Positions 12,746 to 22,700 of a stretch of DNA of 64,000 nt are shown here, piece by piece (the first letter of the stretch is position 1; every line of letters begins with the position of its first letter). The translations under genes and the position numbers were made by a program. The notes under the pieces were generated by a model. The model ran no database searches. It saw nothing but the letters and a program-made list of their open reading frames with translations, and was not told the origin of the DNA. Source of the stretch: Gnetum montanum (taxonomy: Eukaryota; Streptophyta; Gnetopsida; Gnetales; Gnetaceae); the NCBI GenBank assembly GCA_015680685.1, contig MNCI01003602.1:608105-672104 (forward strand). Direction: 5' to 3'.

Positions 12746-14128
12746 TGTAACAATGAAAAATGTCAATCACTGGAAATACCAAGTGGAAGTCTGTGTACAC
12801 AGTTCCAACCCTGGATCTGTGCGAGGGCTATGCTGGAGAAGATGAATCCAAGGTGCCTTGAACGGTCTTATCAATCTGATAGGGACTTACTTAATCAGTA
12901 AAATTTTTATACTAATTGGATGGAAAAATGGTGATTTTTATGAGATATAATATCTTTAATCTAGAAGGTAATTGAATACGATGTAAATGATTTGAAGCGA
13001 TTGCAAAATCTGTATAGATAAGACACAGGAGATCGAATTTAGAGAGAGTGCAATCCCAAGATTTGGGATTTAACTTATGAACAAAATATGTTGGATACAA
13101 TGATTACAGGTGGACTTCAGTTTAGAAAAAGCACGTGCCAACAACAAGAAAGCTATTTAAAGATAAAATAAGCAAAAGTCGATCTACCTTGTTCTAGCTA
13201 ATCTGGGCGCAAGGAAGTTAGACCCGAAGCAGGATATCCGTGAACTAGCTATTTCTGATCAAGGATTCTTGCCAATCACCTCCAATGTTCTTATGATCGT
13301 TCATCCTCTTTTGCTCTCTTGTCAATATTTTCCAAAGGTTGTCAATGATTTTCAATGAAAGAAAATCACTTGCAGAGAAAATTTTTCAATCTAGGGAAAT
13401 TTTTTGCCCACCCTTTGATCTTTGTCAACTAGAATATTTATAAGGTTAGGGTTAGGAGAAAAGCATGGTTTAGATGATGCGTGTCCTAAACCTACAAGAT
13501 GCCGTTGACTTGGTATGTTTGTGTTTGAAGCTTGTGATGCCACACTACATTACGCTTTGAAGCGTAATGCATTGTAAACCAATTTTAATGGAGTTTTGGC
13601 AACAAACTATTCTTTGTTTACATTGCAATACACTAGAGATCGTATTGTGATGTATGAACTACCGATGCCTAAATTGTGCTCTCTCTGTTGTTGCTTGTAT
13701 TATGCTGTGTCATGCTAGATTACGCTGCATAGGATAATTTGGCCTAAAATAGCGAACCTGCAAAAAATTGAAGTGTTTTTGCCATGCTTCCTTTGTTTCT
13801 GACCAATCCTTCTGGGGTTTATTATGCTACACTGCATAGCATAGTGTAATAGGCCCCTTAACTGAAAAAGAAAACTTGTTGAAATGTGCGACACGTTGCG
13901 GATCATTACTTAAGCCTTGAGATTTTGCTGGAAAATCGAGGTCTCAAATCTTATCATCTCTATTGTTGTGATGGACTGCCTTTTGGCATTACGTTATGTT
14001 GTGTAGCATGGCAGAAAAGACCCTTAGCCAGAAAGGGAACTTGCTGAGTTGCGACTTGTTGCAAATCCTTGCCTGAGTTGCAAGATTTTGCTGAACTGTT
14101 GAGGCCTTGAAATTTTCACAGTGTTTCA
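12746..14128 (-). repeat. Element A 3' LTR (1383 bp)
   Basis: Plus-strand ends TGTAACAATG and GTGTTTCA. It aligns to 29567-30952. It contains several hairpin-forming palindromes made of TACGCTA/TAGCGTA words, for example 10-base arms CATTACGCTT and AAGCGTAATG with a 2-base loop at 13548-13569, and a decayed one at 13818-13850. No coding region inside. Confidence 0.9.
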
Positions 14129-14145
14129 ATGGTCCCTCTTTGTTG
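14129..14145 (-). other. Polypurine tract of element A
   Basis: On the minus strand the bases just before the 3' LTR read CAACAAAGAGGGACCAT. Element C has the similar ACAAAGAGGGGCCAA at the same place (50288-50304). This is the expected position of the plus-strand primer for a minus-strand LTR element. Confidence 0.7.
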
Positions 14146-15285
14146 ATGTTTAGAGGGCTTGCCCAAAAGATGTCGACAAAGAATATGAAACACCAGAGAG
14201 GTAAAGGAACCAACAACATTCATCGGCAATTACTCAAATTTCACTCTGTCAAACTTTGAAGTGCGAAGGCAGGGGGAGAAGCATAAGAGGGATTTTTAAA
14301 GAAGTGAGAGGAGGGAGGTTTGGGAAAGACTTAAGCATGTGAACATAAAAGTTTCATGAACAAGTCATTAGGCATCCTTTCACGAGTGTATTTGTGAAAA
14401 GTTACATTGCCATACTACATATGAAGGGCTTGCACAGACGAGTTGGGTTACACTCGTATGGCCTGGATGAGTTGTTTTACATTCATTTTGCCAAGCTTTG
14501 CCCATTTTTTGAGTGCAAATTACATTCATTGACACAAGTTGCATTACGCTAGTTCATGGACATCATGATGTGAAAGAATTAATTAAATGTTCACACTTTG
14601 TACAAACAAAGAAGAGGGTAAAGGCGGTTGTAGGATAAGGGAAGGAGAAAGCAAAGTAAGGTATCTGATGGAGGGAGAGGTAGGGTTTGTACTCCCAGGT
14701 AGCCAGGCTAGTCTAATTAGCCACTTCAAAACACTGTGACACCTCACCGTCTAATGAATGCATTCTCAATCGACACTGTCGTAACAAGTAACCTGCAAAA
14801 CATAACAGAGAATAGAGAGAAAAAGTAATCATCCTAATCGCTAAGGGGGAGGGGAGGCTATTGAAACAAGCACCGTCCGAAGCGAAAAGGAGAATGGAGG
14901 CCATGAAAGAGGTATCATAGAAAGGAGAAAGGGTCCCAATGTTGATGTCATGGTTCATGAAGTCACCATCGATAGCCAGATTCATCTTGTTTAATCAACT
15001 CGGCAAAGAACCAGTCAAGTGAATCTACTAAGCCAGAATTTGGTTGCAGCGATGGGTGGAGGCCATCGAGACTATGGGTGATAATAGTTTCTTCGAGGCC
15101 TCAAGCGATGAAGTTAATCCCAGGAGCTGCAACTACAGAGTGGCTATCATAGAAACATCTCTGAGGGGTCAATAGTATGCCTTTTGGCATATCCAAGGAA
15201 TCAGTAGGATGCCAATGAGGTAGTGGTGTTGCGTCTGTTCCAACATCTTACTCATTCCATCTGGTAGGGATGCAGTGCAAGAGTG
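14146..15285 (-). other. Element A 3' untranslated region, no recognised gene
   Basis: About 1.1 kb between polypurine tract and hairpin array. Short matches recur in element C at 50305-51300 (for example GTCAGTAGGATGCCAA-like text at about 15205 and 51240), so it is part of the element. A 90-residue frame at 14985-14713 (minus) has no recognisable domain and the matching part of C does not keep it clearly, so I do not call a gene. Confidence 0.5.
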
Positions 15286-15690
15286 ATCACACTTGCTTGC
15301 TTCATGGATTGTGTGTTGACGGTTTTTAGTTTTGAGTCTTGGTTGACTATTGTTGCTGGTTTTAAGTCTCAACAGACCGTGGTCTTGGTTTAACATTTGG
15401 GCAGACTGAAACCTGCTAGTTTTACATCATTACGGATGGTGGAAGAGCTAGTTTATGGTCCCAGAAAACCATGCTATGGGTGTCAATTTTATGTTGTGGC
15501 CTAGGGACAAGTTTGTGTTGGTTTAGCATCTCAGCAGATGTATGCTTACCTTTCTAGTTTCACGTCATTGCAGACGGTCAGAAACTTTGCCAGTTTAGTG
15601 TCTTGACGGACGCGTGCAAGAAATGCCAGTTTTACATCGTAGCAGACATGTACAACTTTGGCAGTTTTACATCATAGTGGACATTTTTTA
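15286..15690. repeat. Hairpin repeat array between integrase and 3' LTR of element A
   Basis: About ten degenerate units with the common lead CTAGTTTA or CCAGTTTTA, followed by a 3-5 base stem, a 6-base loop and the complementary stem. Examples: CGTC-ATTGCA-GACG at 15563-15576, GTGTC-TTGACG-GACGC at about 15597, CATC-TCAGCA-GATG near 15527, AGTC-TTGGTT-GACT near 15335. Stems differ between units but mostly stay paired. Confidence 0.65.
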
Positions 15691-15714
15691 CCTTGTGCTT
15701 AAGCTGAGTCAATG

Positions 15715-17140
15715 CTTAGATGTGGTACTACTTCAGATATATATGATTCACTAGGTTTGGTAGCTCTTTGCCATCGATATCCGCTAACTTGAATGCTCCA
15801 TTGCCGTATGAGCTGATGACCAAGAAAGGACCTTCCCGGTTTGCAGAGAATTTTCCTACTGGTTCACAAATGGCCTTGAGAACTAAGTCTCCTTTCTTGA
15901 TTGTTCATTGATGTGGATTATGCTGGTGCTTCTGTCTCTATTTGTCCTAATACCTTTCAATGGTGTCGAGCATCTGGATGTGCTTCTCCTCCACTGAGTC
16001 TAAATCCGCAACCTTGGACTCATTGTGTTGAGTCTCATTTATAACCATGGAGATGATCATCTGCAATGAGGGAAATTATAATTCCAAGTGCAACACTGCT
16101 TCGGATCCATAGACTAGGCTATAGGGCATCCTATCTGTAGCTGTCCTACACGTCGTACGATACACCCATAGCACGTAGAGGATTTTCTCGTGCCATCATT
16201 TTTTGTTGCTGTTGAGCATATTTTTCAACAAATTGATGATCACTTTGTTCGTTGTCTCTACTTGACCATTTGCTTGTGGGTAATAGGGTGAGGAGAAAGA
16301 TTGCCTAATGCCAAGGTTACTGCAAAAAGATTTGGTTTTAGCACTACTGATATGTGGCCCATTGTCAGTTACAATAGTCATAGGAAGCCCAAACCTGGTT
16401 ACTATGTTGTCTAAGATGAAATGACAAACCTGTTGGGATGTAATCTTTCATAAGGGGATAGCCTCAACCCACTTCGTGAAATACTCAGTGGTAGTGATAT
16501 TGAAGCTATGTCCTGCAGAAGATTTAGGCGTGATGGGACCTATGATATCTAGTCCCCATTGTTGGAATGGCCAAGTAATCTGTGTAGGGTGTAACTCGGT
16601 TGGTGACATGTGTATTAAGTTTGCATAACGCTGGCACGTGTCACATGTCTTGAACTTGGTAAGATAGTCATTTTCCATGTATGGCCAATAGTACCCCAGG
16701 CATCTAATCTTAGCAGCCATGGCTCGCGGGGCTACGTGTCCTCCACACAGCCCCTCATGGACTTCGCTAACTATTTTTTGCGCTTGGTCATTATTAATGC
16801 AGTTTAGTAATACCCCATAAAAAGAGCGTCTTGAAAGAGTACTGTCTTCGATGATGATGTATTGCCTAGCATGCTTGCGCACTGCGTATTTTTGTGCATA
16901 TGTTAGCTCATGCAATAGTTCACCATGCAGAAGGTAAGTCTTAATGTTTTCATACCATTCTGGTGTTCCACTTGTGCTTAGAGAAGAAATTTGTGCTACT
17001 TGAATGATAGGCTCTATACATTCTATCATTAAAGAGGGCCAAGTGGCAAACAAATGCGATGGCACGTTTAAGGCTAGTGTGGCTAGTGCATCGGATACAA
17101 TGTTTTCGTTACGTGGCACGTGTTGGACATCAGTTGTCAT
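15715..17140 (-). pseudogene. Element A integrase
   Basis: Integrase inserts the cDNA into the genome. The minus frame 17140-16448 contains the HHCC zinc-binding region (VHEGLCGGHVAPRAMAAKIR, then CDTCQRYA) and the start of the catalytic core WGLDIIGPITPKSSAGHSF with the first Asp. After a stop near 16450 the core continues at 16381-16196 with VTDNGPHIS (second Asp) and PQANGQVETTNK (catalytic Glu). C-terminal sequence (YRTTCRTATDR, VYGSEAV, then FKLADIDGKELPN) runs to about 15715 with further stops. All three acidic catalytic residues are present, but in-frame stops make this copy inactive. Confidence 0.88.
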
Positions 17141-17143
17141 GAA

Positions 17144-17560
17144 TTATTTCAGGAGATCTTTAGCCATATCGCAATAGGGCTGCAAATGCACAGCTTTGTA
17201 GGCGTAGACTCCTATTATTTGATTGATGACGAGCATCGAATCTCCTAGGATTGCCAGGTGTTGAATGTTGAGTTCTCTGGCTGTTAACAGTCCCTTGAGA
17301 AGCCCCTCGTACTCTACCACATTGTTCATATAGGGAAACGCTAGGCGATAGGCCAATGGGAAAACACCTTCAGGAGAGAGAGTAATGACGATGGCAGCAC
17401 TACCACCTTTGGTAGTTGAAGCCCCATCAAAATACAACATGGCTTCGGGGCTTGTTGGTATAGGGCTTAAACTATGTACATGCTCATCCAGAAATTCTGG
17501 CTCTATTGTAGCTTGATCGTTAACAAGCGATGTTGCAAGCTGGTCAGCTATAGCTTAACC
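17144..17560 (-). pseudogene. Element A second, archaeal-type RNase H domain
   Basis: Minus frame 17440-17144: MLYFDGASTTKGGSAAIVI, NNVVEYEGLLKGLLTARELN, LAILGDSMLVINQIIGVY. The D, E and D catalytic pattern of RNase HI is visible. An extra RNase H of this kind between the first RNase H and integrase is a known mark of the Tat lineage of plant Ty3/gypsy elements, including Ogre. Upstream text to about 17560 is in frame with one stop near 17555. It presumably removes the RNA strand during cDNA synthesis. Confidence 0.85.
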
Positions 17561-17692
17561 TTTAGTGGACGATTGGCCAACATAATGTAAGTCAAATTTG
17601 GCTATGATAGCTTTCCAACGAGCTATCCTACTACTCTCATACAAGTTTTTTGAGAGAGCTTGTAGAACATTATTTTTGCAAATTATGTTGTC

Positions 17693-17990
17693 CTAGCTGT
17701 GGAAAAGATAGTGTCTACATTTCTTGAGCGTGAACACCAATGCCAAATAGTTATGCTCCACTTCATTGTACCTCGTTTTGTACACAAATAGAGCATGAAT
17801 TAGATAATAGATAGGGGCTTCTGACTCGTTGTTCCTTTTTTGGCAAAGTAATGCAGCTATAGACATGTCTGAGCTTGCCAGATAAATATAAAAAGGTTGA
17901 TTGCTTTGTGGTGGGAAAATTGTTGGTAAGTGTTGAAGGTCCTTCTTTAAGTTGTCAAATGCATGCTGGTAGTCACGGTCCATTCAAAAC
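17693..17990 (-). pseudogene. Element A first RNase H domain
   Basis: Minus frame starting DYQHAFDNLKKDLQHLPTIF and continuing with FYIYLASSDMSIAALLCQ, PIYYLIHALFVYKTRYNEVE and ALVFTLKKCRHYLFHS. This is the standard Ty3/gypsy RNase H joined to RT, recognised by the YNEVExxxLALVFxLKKxRHYL pattern. The first residue expected to be catalytic in related families (Asp in the YLAxSD stretch) is present. A frameshift and stop separate it from RT at about 17990. Confidence 0.85.
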
Positions 17991-19189
17991 TAATGCCCTT
18001 CTTAAGGAGATGTTGCATAAGATGTAATTTATCTATTAACTTTGAAATGAACCACCTGGTAAATTGTAGTCTGCCTTGCAACCCACGTAGTTCCTTGAGG
18101 TTTGTAGGTGGCGTTAAATCAACGATGGCTTTAACCTTGTTGGGGTCGACTCGGATGCCAGTCTCTGATACCAAAAAACCCAACATGCATCTCGTTTTGA
18201 CTCCGAATACACATTTTTTTGGGTTGAGCCACAGGTCATGCTTGAGACATCGTTTAAGAACTAACTCTAGATCTTCTGAATGATCTTCCAACTTTATAGA
18301 CTTGACAGCTATGTCATCTACGTAGTCGTTCAATCTCTCTAAGAGGTAATCACTAAAGATGTATGTCATGGCTCATTGATAAGTTGCTCCAGCATTTTTT
18401 AGCCTGAAAGACATCATAGTGTAACAGAAGGTCCCCCAGGGAGTCATGAATGTTGTGATCAATTGATGCTCTGGGTTAATATGAATTTGATTATAACCTA
18501 AAAAACTATCCATAAAGGATAGAAGCACATGACCAGCTGTTGTATCGATTAGTTGGTCGATACTTAGTAACGGGAAATTGTCCTTAATCGTGGCCTTGTT
18601 CAGATCCTAGAAGTCTATGTAGATGCGTATTCCTCCCATTTTCTTAGAGACAACTACGATGTTTGACACCTAGTTCGAGTAATCGACCACACAAATAAAA
18701 CCAGCCTGATATAGTTTAGTGATATCATTATGCACTGCTAGCACAATTTTTGGCTTAATCTTTTGTGCCTTCTATCTAATTTCTTTGATGCATAGGTCTA
18801 AAACTATGTTATGTTGTATTAATCTTTGGTCTAATCTTGGCATGTCGTCGTATGACCACACAAATATAGTAGCATTCTTTTGGAGCATTTGCATTATGCC
18901 ACTCTACGTCTGTTGGTCCACGATGGAACTAACCTTAAGAGTTCTACTTTTTCCTTTGTGCGTAACCACAGGGACCTCGTTGAGAGGGTCCTCGGTCACA
19001 TCACCAGCTTCTAGGTCTAAAGTTCAGACCAGATGTTTTGGCTAGGGATATTTTTGATGTTTCTATGGTTGCATCACAAAGGGAAGGGTTTGTTCCTATT
19101 AGCGTGTGATTGAGCTATCTAATGGTTTCCCCATATGGGCCTATTAAGGCTAGGGGTGCAAATAAAGCTATGTCCATTTGCAAATTGCC
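17991..19189 (-). pseudogene. Element A reverse transcriptase
   Basis: RNA-directed DNA polymerase. The domain begins near MDIALFAPLALIGPYGE (about 19178), then RTLKVSSIVDQQT, the conserved block SNIVVVSKKMGGIRIYIDF, FPLLSIDQLIDTTAGH, YNQIHINPEHQLITTF, WGTFCYTMM and the catalytic LNDYVDDIAVKS (Asp-Asp pair near 18315). Stops occur in several places; one at about 18375 (YQ-stop-AMTYIF) is an Arg codon CGA in element C, so a C to T change explains it. The start is taken at the candidate splice acceptor rather than a Met. Confidence 0.88.
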
Positions 19190-19196
19190 CTGCAAA
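19188..19196 (-). promoter_or_regulatory. Candidate splice acceptor before RT of element A
   Basis: Minus strand TTTTGCAG followed by GGCAATTTGC; the open frame into RT starts straight after the AG (a at 19191, g at 19190). Element C has TTCTAGCAG at the matching place (55285-55286). In Ogre elements an intron separates protease from RT, which makes this position meaningful. Without RNA data it stays a candidate. Confidence 0.4.
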
Positions 19197-19640
19197 ATCG
19201 CCAAAAATGGAAGTTGTTACATTATTTTTTTTGTTGATTTGTTGAAGTGATAAGATTTTATTTTTCTTTGCGTTAGAGTTGTGTATTAGAGAAGCTTCCA
19301 GTTTAAGGTCTTAGTGGACCGTTACAAATATGCAAAGTTTGTGAGAAAATGACGAGCCAGGCTTCCTAGATGCTAGCATGTGACTTCTGTAAAGTAAGAT
19401 GAAAGATGTAACGTGGCATGTCTAGCATGCCAGAATAATGAATTTAAATTTTTGTACAAAGCATAGTTAATGCGGCCGGATTATGAGGTGATAAGCTATG
19501 CATTAATTTAGGGTCATTTTGGACCACAATTCATATGATATCTACGAAATTAATGCCCCGATCTTAGCGTTTCATGTCATGTTGACACTGGCATTTCGGT
19601 AAATTTTTGCATCAATCGGGCATAAAATTAGGTAGTTTTA
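19197..19640. other. Spacer between RT and antisense gene promoter, element A
   Basis: No gene seen. It contains one isolated unit of the hairpin family (GTTTAA, then GGTC-TTAGTG-GACC at 19307-19320). The matching spacer of element C (55290-55930) has several units. Confidence 0.45.
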
Positions 19641-19651
19641 GACATTTCATT

Positions 19652-19657
19652 TATAAA
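19652..19657 (+). promoter_or_regulatory. Candidate TATA box of antisense gene, copy A
   Basis: TTTATAAACC, 121 bases before the conserved ATG at 19778. It is less canonical than the matching element C box (CTATAAATAG at 55932) but in a similar place. Confidence 0.4.
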
Positions 19658-19777
19658 CCAGTGGTTCATGCTCAAAACAGGCCATAGAGATCATGAATTT
19701 GAATCTAGCTACAACGGAAAGGAAGCGGAAGCGAGGCTTAAACAGACGATTTTGTGAAGATTTGTTCAATTGCAACT

Positions 19778-22700
19778 ATGGCACCAAAGATTAGAGAAAA
19801 GAATGCCAAATTGGTGAAGATTGATGAAGTGCAAGAGAGTTTGCAGTGGGCTTCGCAGGCCAGAGTCGAGACTCGGGAGGTTACTCCACTTAACTGGTAA
19901 GTTGCCTTTCATCCTCTTGCATGATTGTTATCTTTGTTGCAGCGTAATGGTCATATCTATTCTGAATGTATATGTTGCATCGGGCGTTAATATCTATTTA
20001 CGCAGACTAAGCTATTGTAGTTTGTTATATTACCCTTGTCCTCGCTATTGGAGACGGACTTTGTGTCATCACGAGGGTTTGGGTAACATTGAGTAATACT
20101 GTGTAGATATAATGTATAGCTGAAAAAGTCTAGGTATTGTACCCATGCATAGCGTAATCAGGCTTCAGTTTTTCTTTTTCTTTTCTCACCCGTAATAGTT
20201 GCATGTTACGCTGGAGTAATACACAGTGTTGCTTTCATTGCCGTTGTCAAGGATAGACCTTGAGCTGTTGCAAGGGTTTGGGTGATTTTGGCCATACATC
20301 TCCAATATAATATGTAATTTTCTGGGAATCAAGAGAATCCTAATGTTGATGATGAACTTTTATATCTAAATGGTTTATCTAATAGTAATGCATTTTTTAC
20401 TATATAGTATTATGCTAAAGCCCATCCTAATTATTTTGGACATTGTGGGTGTTCTATGCTGCTTACATAGTCCCATGGCCCGTGTTCCTCCTCCTCATGC
20501 TCATATAAAAGAGGAGGCGGTATGGTTTCGAAGGGACACACAAGAGTTCTTGTAGTTTTTGCTTTGTAATTTTAGTATAATCGTCTGGTGGCATCTACCA
20601 GGCAATGTAGCTACTGCTATTCTAGAGACGCTACTGGTTGGGTCGACGTAGAGCATCTTGACATTCTAGATAGATGGTATGGTTGAAACTATGCAAGTGC
20701 AAGACCACGAATAGAGCACCAAAGGTTTGAGGCATTTGAATTGTTATCACGCCTACAACACTCTGTTCATAGCCTATCATCTCACAACCTACTTCTAGAA
20801 TCCACCTGACATCTTGTATTATGTAGGTGGGTAAGTTTTTTGTTTCTTTTCACAGTGTTGCAATATGCTATCTATTGTTTGAATTTGTGTTAAGCGTAAA
20901 GAGTTTTCCTATCTTCTATGGTGTAGATTCTTCATCAATGACAGTGGTCTCCTAGGTGATAACGATACATTTTCTTTGACCAAAAGGGCCATAAGGGAAT
21001 TTACTTCCATTAGTAATGTATGGGATGGTGTCATGGGATAACTGGCATTCAAAATCCTAGAGTATCCTACTCGCTATGTCGAATTCTTTACCAAGTGTAA
21101 AAAACTTGGATGGCTGGATAGGGAGTGGACTTTGGATCATCCCCTCATTATCGCGGATGTGCAAGAGAAAATCCCTCCATTTTCTTTGCCATTTGGGCCT
21201 AGTAAATTTTATTATGATGATTAATTGTACAATTTTATTAGCTGGAAATGATGTATAAAGCTGTCTTATTTTTGTTATATTGCCTTAACTATCATTTTAT
21301 GTTGATAGTTAGGGAATCATAGGAAATTACGATTATGGTCTTCGGTGGTGAGGCAAATAGTCTTTTCTTCCGTTACGGTGATATAAAGGACTCACAAAGC
21401 TGGCTTGGCCATAGCATGGTCTCAGTTATGTTAACCAATAACCTTCGAGAGGCTGGATTGATGGACCTGTTTTTGGCCATAACCCTCGATGTCACTGCAG
21501 GTGAAATGTTGACCCTAGTCAACTCCTTCAGTGAAGAAGCTGAACATCTTTGCGTACGCATGTGTAATGTGCATGTGAATTTTAATATTGATGCTCAACT
21601 ATTTGCCGATCTCTTTGGCATCCCCTCCGATGGCCTTCCTATAGAGGAAAAGTCGAAGAGGAGTTCCAAGCACTAGCTTGAGATAGAGGTGTGGCTAGGG
21701 GTTAAGAAAGAGTTTAAGGGGATCCTTGCTGACAAGATTCAGCTAGTGGTGGCCAAAACTATTTACCCCCTTTTTTGAGCCTGGGCCTTTCCCAAGACAC
21801 TCTCCCAAGGGAGATTCCTCATCATAGAACAAGCCTATATTATGTGAGAGGTTATGAAGGAGGGGACTCAGTACAATTGGGCTAGCTATTTTGCTGAAGG
21901 CCTATGCACTAAAATGGTCAAGCTTCGCAAGAAGCTTGAGTCTTGTTTCAATGTGCATTTTGCCTTCTTCATAGATTGCTTCTAGCATTTGTCTGAATTT
22001 CTAGTATTCTAAAGGAATGGGGTCTGGGTGCAGCAAGACCGCAGCCAAATTTCCAAACCGTGGATTTCCCATGTTTTCAGCACTACTTGGTCGCAAGACC
22101 CTCCTGAAGGAATCGGGGAGTTGTTGTCAGTAACGATTAAAAATATGGCAATGCCTTGAATGTAGGGTCAAGATAGCTTGGGTTGGGCACTTCCCTCTTA
22201 TGCCAGTGATGTGTCGAGGGGGAAGCGCCTAATGGCTGAAATAGTGGATTCATCGGTGCAAGGGAAGAAGCCTCGTTTGACCGAGGAGCCTGTCGAGCCA
22301 GCAGGTGGGGAGGGGAAGAAGATGCAGGTCAGATTTCAGAGGAGTAATCCTCCAGCCGGTAAGTAGAGAAATGTGTTAATGGTTATGGTTATGTTGTGTA
22401 TAGATGCTGTTACATTGCATAATGTTTATTGAGCAAGAGTGAAATCTTATGTTAATTGACGATGTTGTGTGATAGCGAAGGAGAAGGTTGTGGAGCGGTT
22501 GACCCCTGAAATAGGGGCTATATTTTTACGGCACAGAGAAGGGGCCCCGGTCTTGGAAGAAGAGACCCTAGTCAATAAGGTGAGTGGTGCACATGTTTCT
22601 ATGTGTGAAAAGGAAGTAGCAGTGGAGGATGCCGAAGTCCTTTTGGCTGGGACAGGAAAAGGTAAGTGATTTGTCACTCAGTGAGTTTAACTTTCACAGC

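Noticed and set aside
13700-14010. tRNA-like or other structured RNA at the LTR palindromes
   Set aside because: Hairpins are present but there is no cloverleaf or A/B-box pair; they are multiple copies of the TACGCTA palindrome.
14713-14985. 90-residue minus-strand frame in the element A 3' UTR
   Set aside because: The matching region of element C (about 50560-50910) does not keep a similar protein, so it is likely chance.
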